Assembly: GCF_003248355.1 (NCBI RefSeq)
Contig: NZ_QKWY01000002.1
Coordinates: forward strand, 744,001-808,000
Direction: 5' to 3'
Source: Streptomyces sp. AC1-42W
GTDB taxonomy: Bacteria; Actinomycetota; Actinomycetes; Streptomycetales; Streptomycetaceae
Length of the DNA: 64,000 bases
Below are positions 10,766-17,834 of this stretch, piece after piece (the stretch's first letter is position 1; each line of letters starts with the position of its first letter). Made by a program: the position numbers and the translations under genes. The notes under the pieces were generated by a model, which did not search any database, was not told where the DNA came from, and saw only the letters and a list, made by a program, of their open reading frames with translations.

Positions 10766-11523
10766 GCCGGCTTGGTGTACGTCGCGATGAACATCGGATA
10801 CTGCTCCAGGTAGGGGGCCAGGTCCCAGCCGCTGTAGTGGTTCTCGGGGACGAGACCGGCGGTGACGGCGTAGGTGTCGACTTCGTCCGGCGTCGTCAGG
10901 CGGGACAGTTCTGTGCCCACCCGCGTCGTCCCGTCGGCCTCGTACCAGACGTGGGAGCACTGCCACAGGTCCGAGCCGGGCGGCAGTGTGGAATGGGTCT
11001 GCAGGCCGGTGCCCGGCTCCGGATAGGGCGTGAACAGCGTGGTGCGGGCCAGGCCTTCGTGAAGGCTGTCCACTGCGGGCCGGTTGCCCGTCTCGATCAC
11101 CAGACGCCCGCCCGGGATGAGGAGCTGGGCCGCCCGGCTGACCGCCGCCTGCTGGTCCTCGGCGGTGAGAAGCATCGACAGGGTGCCGCACACCGCGTAG
11201 ACGAGGCCGTAGCGGCGGTCGTCGGTATAGGTGCGGATGTCTCCGTGGATTCCGGTGACCCGGGCACCGCCGGGTTCTTCGGCCAGCCGACCGAGCATCT
11301 CGGGGGAGGAATCGACCCCTGTGACCGTGCCTGTCCTGCGGGCCAGGGGGACGGCGATGCGGCCGGTGCCCACGCCGAATTCCAGGGTGCCGGATTCCGG
11401 GTCGGGGTGGAACCGCCCGAGCACGTCCGCGAGGGCAGCGGCCTCGGTCCCCTTGGGGAAGATGCGGTCGTACCAGGAGGCGAACTGGCGGCCGTAGCCG
11501 ATGTCGTCGACGGTGTTGCTCAT
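10762..11523 (-). CDS. Class I SAM-dependent methyltransferase (candidate alpha-N-methyltransferase)
   Basis: A 253-residue methyltransferase with motif I LEFGVGTGRIAVPLA and the acidic residue after strand 2 in GVDSSPEML. The length matches CypM, which dimethylates the N-terminal alanine of cypemycin (established for that system). Both putative cores here begin with Ala directly after the PxxxTP motif, so N-terminal dimethylation is a specific testable guess. It sits between the NTF2-like gene (82 bases upstream) and the exporter (4-base overlap). The assignment to methyltransferase is firm; the position methylated is inference. Confidence 0.87.
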   Translation of the reverse strand: MSNTVDDIGYGRQFASWYDRIFPKGTEAAALADVLGRFHPDPESGTLEFGVGTGRIAVPLARRTGTVTGVDSSPEMLGRLAEEPGGARVTGIHGDIRTYTDDRRYGLVYAVCGTLSMLLTAEDQQAAVSRAAQLLIPGGRLVIETGNRPAVDSLHEGLARTTLFTPYPEPGTGLQTHSTLPPGSDLWQCSHVWYEADGTTRVGTELSRLTTPDEVDTYAVTAGLVPENHYSGWDLAPYLEQYPMFIATYTKPA

Positions 11524-11605
11524 GGTGCGGGAATGGTCCTAACCGGCCGGTGCGGCCATGGGAGCGGGAATCCGGACGAACCGTGTCCTCGGCGATCCGA
11601 CGGGC

Positions 11606-12442
11606 TCAGGCGGGCCAGTAGCCGCTGGCGGTCTGCATGACGGAGCGGAGTCGGCTCACACGGCCGTCCTCGGCGAACTGTCCGAAGGCGAAGACCTCCA
11701 GGTCCCCGACTCCGCGCGGCCCTTGGGCCGGTGCCATCGTGTAGCGCGCGGCGAAGCGGAGGCCCTGGCTCACCGAGGAGTGGAACGAAAGGTCGTAGGC
11801 GGTGCCCTTCCTCCGGCTCTCCGCAAGCGCCTGCAGGACATCCTGGCGCCGCATGGCCGTGCCGTTGATGTACTGGACCGTGTTCGGTGCGTGGTACTGG
11901 TCGTACGACTCCTCCAGCGGGGCACTCGGATCGCTGGACAGACGCGCGAAGTCGGTCAGGTAGACGGCCGCGTCGACCTCTCGCGGTGCGGCGCCGGCGT
12001 TCGCGGGGCGGCCGTCATCCTCCGGGGTGTCGTCGCCGGGCTGTCCCCACCCGTAGGTCATCCGGGCAGTGGAGACCGTGGAGGCGATCCGTCCGTCGTC
12101 GCCGATGTCGGCGAAGATCGCGACTTCGGTGTTGTAACGGACCTGCAGCAACAGCGTCCGGCTCACGGTGTACCGCGCTGCGGCGCGGCGGCCGTCCGCG
12201 ACGACCTCGTGGACCTGCAGTTCGTACGGGGACCGGTCGGCGCGCCAGTCGGCCAGGTGGTTCAGGCTCGCCGCACGGTCGCGGTGCCGTCGGTTGACGG
12301 TGTGGTCGGAGTCCGGCAGGTGGTAGCGGTCCCAGACGTCTTCCAGCGACGTCCGGTGGTCCAGTGATTCCTCGGTGTAGGAGCGGAGGTACGCGGCGAA
12401 GTCGTCAGCGGGCGTGGGGGGAACGGGCACGGTGTTCTCCAA
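11606..12442 (-). CDS. Tandem NTF2/SnoaL-like protein in the RiPP operon
   Basis: A 278-residue protein made of two similar modules. Module 1 (about 10-135) holds LEDVWDRYHLPDSDHT ... RAAARYTVSRTL. Module 2 (about 150-275) holds LEESYDQYHAPNTVQY ... RFAARYTMAP and a closing EVFAFGQFAEDGRVS. The spacing of the aromatic and acidic residues and the final beta-sheet suggest the SnoaL/NTF2 cone fold. Such folds serve as small isomerases, cyclases, dehydratases or binding scaffolds. I know of no such protein as a standard linaridin component. The start is ATG at 12442. A hairpin separates it from the preceding gene. The fold call is moderate and the function is unknown. Confidence 0.65.
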   Translation of the reverse strand: MENTVPVPPTPADDFAAYLRSYTEESLDHRTSLEDVWDRYHLPDSDHTVNRRHRDRAASLNHLADWRADRSPYELQVHEVVADGRRAAARYTVSRTLLLQVRYNTEVAIFADIGDDGRIASTVSTARMTYGWGQPGDDTPEDDGRPANAGAAPREVDAAVYLTDFARLSSDPSAPLEESYDQYHAPNTVQYINGTAMRRQDVLQALAESRRKGTAYDLSFHSSVSQGLRFAARYTMAPAQGPRGVGDLEVFAFGQFAEDGRVSRLRSVMQTASGYWPA

Positions 12443-12479
12443 TGTCTTGCCGGGCAGGGGGAGTACGGCCGGCGGCCGA

Positions 12480-12504
12480 GGGGCGGGACCCGGAGTCCCG
12501 CCCC
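12480..12504 (-). terminator. Hairpin between the LinL-like gene and the NTF2-like gene
   Basis: Perfect 10-base stem: ggggcgggac (12480-12489) pairs with gtcccgcccc (12495-12504) around a 5-base loop. It starts 5 bases after the stop codon of the gene at 12509 on the minus strand. There is no U-run, so it may be a leaky terminator or a 3'-end stabiliser that sets lower expression of the downstream tailoring genes. Confidence 0.5.
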
Positions 12505-12508
12505 TGTG

Positions 12509-13096
12509 TCAGGCGGCCGACAGATGAGGCCGGTTGTCCGGCTCCATGAGGGTGTACGGGGAGACGAAGAGGGTCTCGGGGGCTTCGGATGCGTCGTGGC
12601 CGGACGCGCGCACCACTCCGAACTGGAAGCCCCGCACCAGGGTCGGTTCAGGTTGGGATTCCCGGATCGTCCGGCGGATGAACTCCGCCAGTACCCGGTA
12701 GGAGGAGTTCTCCTGGACCGAGGAGATCCCCCACCGCGCCACGTGCTGGAGGATGGCGGTGCACAGGTCGAACACCGCCTTCTCGGGACGGCGGGTCGCG
12801 AACCAGAACGCCTGGTGCCACCTGCGCGGCTCGATCATCTCGATCTCGTGCCACTGGCTCGTCCTGCCCTCGGCGTCGAGGGTCCGGTACACGTAGTGGA
12901 AGTCGTGCACCGCGGGGTTGGGGGCGAAAAACTTCCAGTTCGGCACCTGGGAGAAGACATCCCTGGCGATGGCCCGGCCGAACGCCGGGTGGGGGTGCTG
13001 CGCAGCCACGGTGGTCACCAGCATGGCCGCGCCGGCCAGCCGGGCCAGGGCGCCGGGACCGGTGAAGACGTCCCGGACCAGCATCGCTGCCCTCAC
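12509..13096 (-). CDS. LinL-like protein of the RiPP cluster
   Basis: A 195-residue protein. The first 25 residues after MLVRDVF are hydrophobic (ARLAGAAMLVTTVAAQ), suggesting a membrane anchor. Then comes a W-x-F-F-A-P-N-P segment (NWKFFAPNPAVHDFHYVYR) and a predominantly soluble C-terminal part. GTG at 13096 overlaps the upstream stop as GTGA, which decides the start over ATG at 13084. Small membrane-associated proteins with a W..FAP.P motif accompany vitamin-K-carboxylase/HTTM-type membrane enzymes. Its pairing with the hydrolase fusion resembles the LinH/LinL pair that makes dehydrobutyrine in linaridins. The LinL identity is inferred from partner, size and order, not from alignment. Confidence 0.6.
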   Translation of the reverse strand: MRAAMLVRDVFTGPGALARLAGAAMLVTTVAAQHPHPAFGRAIARDVFSQVPNWKFFAPNPAVHDFHYVYRTLDAEGRTSQWHEIEMIEPRRWHQAFWFATRRPEKAVFDLCTAILQHVARWGISSVQENSSYRVLAEFIRRTIRESQPEPTLVRGFQFGVVRASGHDASEAPETLFVSPYTLMEPDNRPHLSAA

Positions 13097-14994
13097 GACA
13101 CGGTTCCCTTCTGCGGGGCAGGCGCGGGTCCTTCGGTCCGCGCCACCGGTCCGGCCAGGAATTCCGCCATCATCTCCGCCGCCTGGTGTGCGAAGCGGGC
13201 ATCGGTCAGCAGGGAATCGTGATCCGCGCCTTCGACGACCCGCACACCGGTGTCGTCCACATCGCGGTGGACCTTGACGAGCTCGTCGTACATCAGGAGC
13301 TGCTCGGGCTCCTGGTCCACCGTGTGCTGGGCGGCGATGACCAGGCCCGGAACGGAGATCGGGTCGAGGTCTCCGTCGAAGGAGCGGAACTCCTCCTCCA
13401 CTGCCCGCCATTCACGTCTTGCCGCCTTCCACAGGCGGGCATCGGTGTACTGCGCGAAGACCTTCTCCCGGTAGCGTGGAGGCAGCGAGTCCACCCACTT
13501 CGGCCGGCTCATCAGCATGCCGGTACCGCACCGCAGGTAACGGGTGGCGTGGGTGATCGTGCTTCCCAGGTCCGCGGCGCCGGCGTTCTGCCTCTGGGAG
13601 CGCCGCAGCTCGGCGGGGTGGGCGGGATCGAGGTAGACCAGCCCGGCGATGCGGTCCGGCAGCCGGGCCGCGACCTGTCGGACCAGCTCACCACCCAGCG
13701 AGTGGCCGACCAGAACCGCCTTGCGGTGCGCGGGGATCACCTGCCGGACCAGGTCCTCGAGGTCGTCCACCGACTCCCGCAGCGAGTAGGGCGCCGTGCG
13801 GCGCCGGTGGCTGCCCGCGTATCCGGCGCGGGCGTAGGCCACCACCGCGTACTCGGAGCCGTGCACGAACTTCTCGGTGATCCAGGCGAAGTGCTCCGAG
13901 GTCGAGGACAGGCCGGCGCAGAACACGAGGACCGGCGCATCGGTGTCCTCTCGTCCACCCGTCTCGTACTGGAGTTCATTGCCGTGCCGGGTGGTGATCG
14001 ACCGTGAGGTGGGCCACCCCTCCAGCACTGCCGAGCGGCGCTGCGCGGCCAGGGCCGCGCCGACCGCGACCCCTGCGGCCAGGACAAGCCCCGCGGCCTT
14101 GACCGCACGGTCGTCACGGCCCACGACGGCAGGGTGCGATGCCGGAGCGGAGGTGTAGGCGACCATGGGATGCATGGATGTGAATGCCGTGAGAAACCGG
14201 CCGAGGCCCATCACGAAGGCGTTGGCCGTGTGGAATCCCGCGGCCCCCGCCAGGAACGGACGCGTCAGCCGCCCGCCTCCGACGTACACCAGGGGGAAAA
14301 GGCATTCCAGCGCCAGCACGCCGTGCTGCACGGCCTTGGCCGACCGGGGGTACTTCTGGGTCAGCCGGAAGGCCCCCTCGAAGCCGTAGGTGCGGGTGCG
14401 CATGACGCCCGGCAGGGCGGCACCGCTACGCCATTTTTCGCCGATGAGCTTTACCCAGCCGGAGGCCGCGTACGACAGGCTCGCCTGTAGCGCGACGTAC
14501 CAGAGCAGCGCGTCCTGCGTTTGAGGCCGGGAGGAAAGCCGGGCCGCTCCCGTTGCCGTCTGCACCAGAGTGGCGACCTGGTCGGACCCATCGGTTCCGT
14601 ACCGGTGGCGGGCCTGCAGCAGAGAAGTGGTCCCACTCAGAAAGAGACTGCCCGCACCTCGCCACCGGCTTTGTCCGGGTAAGAGAAGGCCGACACTGAC
14701 TGCCGCGCGCACCGCGTGAAGGGCAATGGTTGTCCTGCGGCCACTGATGAGATCTGCGAATTTACGGACCGCTATGTTGCTGGATTCTGGAGTCTCCCGC
14801 ATGATCTCCCAGTCGTTGAGGCCGCCGGGCTCCAGTTGCCTCCGCTGGTGCACGTACTCAAGAGAAGAGGAAAGCGTGGTGAGTGCGGTGAGCCTCTCCG
14901 ATATCCCCATGGCCCTGTTGCGGCTGATCGGGACGGGGGAAAACACTACAGAAGCGAGTTTCTTGAATGTTCTCAAAATCAAGCCTCTCGACAC
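13093..14994 (-). CDS. HTTM-like membrane domain fused to alpha/beta hydrolase (LinH-like), contains a TTA codon
   Basis: A 633-residue fusion. Residues about 75-330 are membrane-embedded, with an HTTM/vitamin-K-carboxylase-like segment (YAASGWVKLIGEKWRSGAAL). Residues about 345-620 form an alpha/beta hydrolase with nucleophile Ser432 in GHSLGGE and a candidate catalytic His in EGADHDSLL. Linaridin LinH proteins are likewise described as hydrolase-fold membrane proteins needed for Thr dehydration (recalled). The start is uncertain: GTG at 14994 has no good ribosome-binding site, and ATG at 14910 is an alternative. A TTA codon at 14680-14682 (residue 105 from the GTG) makes translation depend on the bldA tRNA. 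The stop overlaps the next gene. Confidence 0.72.
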   Translation of the reverse strand: MSRGLILRTFKKLASVVFSPVPISRNRAMGISERLTALTTLSSSLEYVHQRRQLEPGGLNDWEIMRETPESSNIAVRKFADLISGRRTTIALHAVRAAVSVGLLLPGQSRWRGAGSLFLSGTTSLLQARHRYGTDGSDQVATLVQTATGAARLSSRPQTQDALLWYVALQASLSYAASGWVKLIGEKWRSGAALPGVMRTRTYGFEGAFRLTQKYPRSAKAVQHGVLALECLFPLVYVGGGRLTRPFLAGAAGFHTANAFVMGLGRFLTAFTSMHPMVAYTSAPASHPAVVGRDDRAVKAAGLVLAAGVAVGAALAAQRRSAVLEGWPTSRSITTRHGNELQYETGGREDTDAPVLVFCAGLSSTSEHFAWITEKFVHGSEYAVVAYARAGYAGSHRRRTAPYSLRESVDDLEDLVRQVIPAHRKAVLVGHSLGGELVRQVAARLPDRIAGLVYLDPAHPAELRRSQRQNAGAADLGSTITHATRYLRCGTGMLMSRPKWVDSLPPRYREKVFAQYTDARLWKAARREWRAVEEEFRSFDGDLDPISVPGLVIAAQHTVDQEPEQLLMYDELVKVHRDVDDTGVRVVEGADHDSLLTDARFAHQAAEMMAEFLAGPVARTEGPAPAPQKGTVS

Positions 14995-15057
14995 GACAAG
15001 GGTGTGAGGTAAAGTCGAGAGGCGGTCGGGCCGCGATTGAGGCGCGGCCCGACCGCC
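14984..15057 (-). promoter_or_regulatory. Tandem hairpins between precursor genes and the LinH-like gene
   Basis: Hairpin A is a perfect 15-base stem: 15021-15035 pairs with 15043-15057 around a 7-base loop. It lies about 80 bases after the stop of the second precursor gene. Hairpin B (14984-14992 with 15014-15022, 9 bases) overlaps A by two bases and encloses the GTG at 14994. On the minus strand A is followed by tctcgacttt, a weak terminator tail. The arrangement fits partial termination after the precursor genes plus occlusion of the next start codon, both common in RiPP operons. Confidence 0.6.
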
Positions 15058-15139
15058 TTATGTGCCTCGCAACGCATTTCAGCCGGGGGCTCGTGGCCCC
15101 GGACTCGCCGCGAGGGCCTCGTTCACCCGCAGGTGGCGG

Positions 15140-15343
15140 CTACTTCCCGGCACCGGCCGCACGGCCGGCCTCGTAGGCGGCCACCGACGCGGCGCCGGCC
15201 GCGAGGCCGCCCGCCGCGTAGGGAGTGGTCACCAGGATCGCCGGAGTGAAGGTCACCGGCATCATCGGCTTGAGGCTGATACCGGCGTCGCCGGTCAGCG
15301 TCGGCGTCGTGACGGTGCGCACGCTCTCAATGATTCGATTCAT
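15140..15343 (-). CDS. Putative linaridin-type precursor peptide 1
   Basis: A 67-residue peptide. A hydrophilic N-terminal part (MNRIIESVRTVTTPTLTGDAG) is followed by PVTFTP, then a hydrophobic Ala/Gly-rich C-terminal part starting AILVTTPYAAGG and ending AAYEAGRAAGAGK. It has no cysteine. PxxxTP is the motif I recall as conserved in linaridin precursors. If the core begins after it, the core is 33 residues starting with Ala and holds two adjacent Thr residues that could become dehydrobutyrine. The start is ATG after gggag. It is second of two precursor genes, 46 bases behind the first. A leaderless membrane peptide or bacteriocin is the main alternative. Confidence 0.72.
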   Translation of the reverse strand: MNRIIESVRTVTTPTLTGDAGISLKPMMPVTFTPAILVTTPYAAGGLAAGAASVAAYEAGRAAGAGK

Positions 15344-15389
15344 CTCAGTCTCCCTCGTCTGTGGGTTACGAACCGAGGTCGTCTCGGCC

Positions 15390-15581
15390 TCAGTTGACGA
15401 CCCGGCCGGCCACGTAGGCGCCCACCGGAATGGTGAAGGCCACGATTCCGGCGGTGATCTTCACCGTGACCGGAACGGCCACGGCCGGGGTGGCCATGAC
15501 CGGCACACCGTCGGTGTTGGTCAGCCCCTGCTCGATCGGCCCGAGCTGCTGCGTGTTCATGAAATCGGCGATTTTTGCCAT
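15390..15581 (-). CDS. Putative linaridin-type precursor peptide 2
   Basis: A 63-residue peptide and the first gene of the operon. The leader-like part is MAKIADFMNTQQLGPIEQG. Then comes PVMATP (PxxxTP), then a hydrophobic core starting AVAVPVTVKITAGIVAFTIP and ending GAYVAGRVVN. It has three Thr in the putative 31-residue core and no cysteine. The C-terminal AYxAGR matches precursor 1 (AYEAGR against AYVAGR), so the two are paralogous. ATG at 15581 is preferred: aaggatgg lies at proper distance, whereas the in-frame ATG at 15590 sits directly against that site. A C-terminal AviCys ring is impossible without cysteine. Confidence 0.72.
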   Translation of the reverse strand: MAKIADFMNTQQLGPIEQGLTNTDGVPVMATPAVAVPVTVKITAGIVAFTIPVGAYVAGRVVN

Positions 15582-16097
15582 GATTCCCATCCTTGAGTCC
15601 TGGTACGCCGGGAGGTGGTGGAACCGAAATGTAAAACGGTCGCTTCGGAGAGAATTTATGGCAGCACAAATGTGGTGCCGTGGATTCTCTCCCTGTTGCG
15701 CGTGGCGCAGAATCTATGCACCACCGACTTTCGGAACCTCTGGCTGCCGACGATCTCGGTCAACGTTTCGCCTTGCGCTTTCCAGCTTACGTTCCAATGC
15801 CTGATCTAGACCAACACTTTACCCACGTGATGCGCGTCACACTTGCTGTGGTGTTGAGTGTCCGGGGAATCGAACGCTTTATCCCATTGTCTTTCTGGCC
15901 AAAATGCAACCTTGGCGAGATTCGATCGGGCCGCCGTTTTCGCAGGTGGTGGTGGCGTGTTGGCGCAAATGAAGCGATCCGCTCCGGAGTCGAATGGCGG
16001 GATTCAGATCGGGGCCGTAGGCGGCGCGCGCGAAATACTCTCCCCGCGTGTTCTCCTGGCAGGGACCACTCTGCGGAATGCGACAGTTCGGACAGTC
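15582..16097. promoter_or_regulatory. Divergent control region of the RiPP cluster
   Basis: 516 bases between the precursor genes (leftward) and the ABC pair (rightward), with visibly lower GC than the surroundings. It must hold both promoters. An imperfect nested inverted repeat lies at 15647-15692. Short overlapping reading frames are present but none has a convincing ribosome-binding site and codon pattern. No CGTTyATC AfsR-type tandem repeat is visible. Confidence 0.5.
15647..15692. promoter_or_regulatory. Nested inverted repeat upstream of the precursor genes
   Basis: Outer arms ggagagaat (15647-15655) and attctctcc (15684-15692) are perfect. Inner arms gcagcaca and tgtggtgc pair with one mismatch. 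It lies 66-111 bases upstream of the first precursor start, a suitable place for an operator or a leader structure. Confidence 0.4.
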
Positions 16098-17045
16098 ATG
16101 ACCATAATTGCAGATAGTCATATTCATGTTGAGGACTTGTGGCGTAGCTACTCAAACGGGAAGAACAGGTTCGACGCGGTCCGGGGGATCGGCTTCACGG
16201 TCGGCCCCGGTGAGCTCTTCGCCCTGCTCGGCACCAATGGCGCGGGGAAGACTTCCACGGTCGAACTGCTGGAAGGGCTGGCCCGGCCGCGCAGGGGCCT
16301 GATCCGCCTCTTCGGGTCCTGTGATCCCGTCACCGACCGCCGCCGTGTTCGCCCACGTACCGGTGTGGCGCTCCAGGACGGCGGATTCATCGCGCATCTG
16401 ACCGTGGAGGAGACGCTCCGGATGAGGGCAGGGCTGATAACCGGGCCCCGCCCGATCCCCGACGTCTTGAGGCACGCGGGTCTCACGCATCGTGCGGCCG
16501 TTCCCGTGCAGAACCTCTCCGGCGGCGAGAAGCGGCGCCTCGGTCTGGCCGTCGCGGTCCTCTCCCACCCGGAGATCCTGTTCCTCGACGAGCCGACTGC
16601 CGGTATGGACGCCGAAGGCCGGCACGCCACCTGGCGACTCATCGAGGAACTGCGTGAGCGGGGAACGACGATCCTGCTCACGACCCACTACCTCGAAGAG
16701 GCGGAATCCCTGGCGGACCATCTCGCGATCATGCACCGGGGCAGGATCGCGGCCGCCGGAACAGTCACGGACATCGTCGCCGGCCACGCCTCGACCCTGT
16801 CCTTCGGCCTCGGCGCCGCCTACGGCGTGCACGACCTTCCGGTCGGGGGCGCCACCGTAGGCGGCAACGGCCGTATCACCCTCGTCACGCCCAACCTCCA
16901 GAAAGACGCCGCACGGCTCCTGGCCTGGGCCGAGGAACGGGGTGTGGAACTGGACCGGTTCACCGCGCGGCCGGCCTCCCTGGAGGAAGCGTTCATCACC
17001 ATCGCCGCCGGGAATGACACCGACCACCAGGAGCAGTCCGCATGA
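16098..17045 (+). CDS. ABC transporter ATP-binding protein (DrrA-like)
   Basis: A 315-residue cytosolic ATPase with Walker A GTNGAGKTS, signature LSGGEKRRLGLAVAVL, Walker B ILFLDEPTAGMD and switch His in TTHYLEEAE. The C-terminal extension of about 80 residues is typical of the DrrA/NatA drug-resistance class. The frame is open upstream, but ATG at 16098 fits the family N-terminus; its ribosome-binding site is weak. It overlaps the permease gene by four bases. It is transcribed away from the RiPP operon, so self-immunity or a second export route for the peptide is the likely role. Confidence 0.9.
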   Translation: MTIIADSHIHVEDLWRSYSNGKNRFDAVRGIGFTVGPGELFALLGTNGAGKTSTVELLEGLARPRRGLIRLFGSCDPVTDRRRVRPRTGVALQDGGFIAHLTVEETLRMRAGLITGPRPIPDVLRHAGLTHRAAVPVQNLSGGEKRRLGLAVAVLSHPEILFLDEPTAGMDAEGRHATWRLIEELRERGTTILLTTHYLEEAESLADHLAIMHRGRIAAAGTVTDIVAGHASTLSFGLGAAYGVHDLPVGGATVGGNGRITLVTPNLQKDAARLLAWAEERGVELDRFTARPASLEEAFITIAAGNDTDHQEQSA

Positions 17046-17815
17046 GCGCACATTTCGCCCAGGACATCCGGCATCTGAAGGTGCTGTTCCTCACAGAGTG
17101 GAAACTGTTCAACCGGCTGAAGGCCAACTATGTCTACGCCGTGTTCGTCCCCGTCATGCTTCTCGTCGCGCTCCAGTACGCGCAGGAGCAGATGGGACTC
17201 GCGCAGGACGCGTTGGCGCCCGGACCCGTCATGGTGTCCACCTCCACCGGCGTTCTGCTCATCTTCTCCCTCTACTCCTTCATTACCAGTCTCTACGTCG
17301 TACGCCGGGACGAACTCGTCCTCAAGGGGCTGCGCACCGGAGAGGTCTCCGATCCCGTGATCCTCGCGGGCGGCGCCTCCGTGTACATCGTCATCTGTGC
17401 GGCACAGATCGTGGTGGTCGCCGCAGGCGTCTCCGTGATCTTCGGCATCGCCCCGGCCCACCCCCTCACGGCGGCGATCGGCGTACTCGTAGGCATCACG
17501 CTGATGACGGCGATGGCCGCCGCCACCGCGGCCCTGTGCCGCAGTGCCGAATCCGTCACCATAGCCACCCTGCCCGCGATCCTCCTGCTGCCTCTGATCT
17601 CCGGCGTCTACATCCCCCGCGAAATCCTGCCCGTCGCACTCGGCGACATCCTGCTCTTCGCTCCCCTGTCCCCGACCGTCGACCTGGTGCGTGCCGGGTG
17701 GACCGACGGGATGGCTCCCGGCACAGCGCTCGGCCGGGTTCTGCTCGGTTTCGCCTGGACCGCCCTGTTCGCATGGGTCGCCGCCCGAAAGTTCCGCTGG
17801 GAACCGCGAACGTGA
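17042..17815 (+). CDS. ABC-2 type permease (DrrB-like)
   Basis: A 257-residue integral membrane protein with about six hydrophobic spans. It starts cytosolic (MSAHFAQDIRHLKVLFLTEWKL) and has a family-like SGVYIPREILP loop before the last helices. It begins in an ATGA overlap with its ATPase gene, so the two form one transporter. Its stop is only 19 bases from the stop of the convergent afsR gene, marking the sharp right edge of the inserted cluster. Function follows from the pair: export of, or immunity to, a hydrophobic peptide. Confidence 0.88.
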   Translation: MSAHFAQDIRHLKVLFLTEWKLFNRLKANYVYAVFVPVMLLVALQYAQEQMGLAQDALAPGPVMVSTSTGVLLIFSLYSFITSLYVVRRDELVLKGLRTGEVSDPVILAGGASVYIVICAAQIVVVAAGVSVIFGIAPAHPLTAAIGVLVGITLMTAMAAATAALCRSAESVTIATLPAILLLPLISGVYIPREILPVALGDILLFAPLSPTVDLVRAGWTDGMAPGTALGRVLLGFAWTALFAWVAARKFRWEPRT

Positions 17816-17834
17816 GGCGCCGAGACCGCCGAGG

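Noticed and set aside
15582..16097. Short ORFs in the RiPP control region, including a Cys-rich 82-residue frame on the minus strand at 15879-16127
   Set aside because: No suitable ribosome-binding site, overlap with the divergent ABC start, and codon choice without the high third-position GC of real genes here.
15582..16097. AfsR box controlling the RiPP operon directly
   Set aside because: No CGTTyATC pair with 11-base spacing is visible. The weak cgtttcgcc/gcgctttcc pair near 15763 does not fit well enough.
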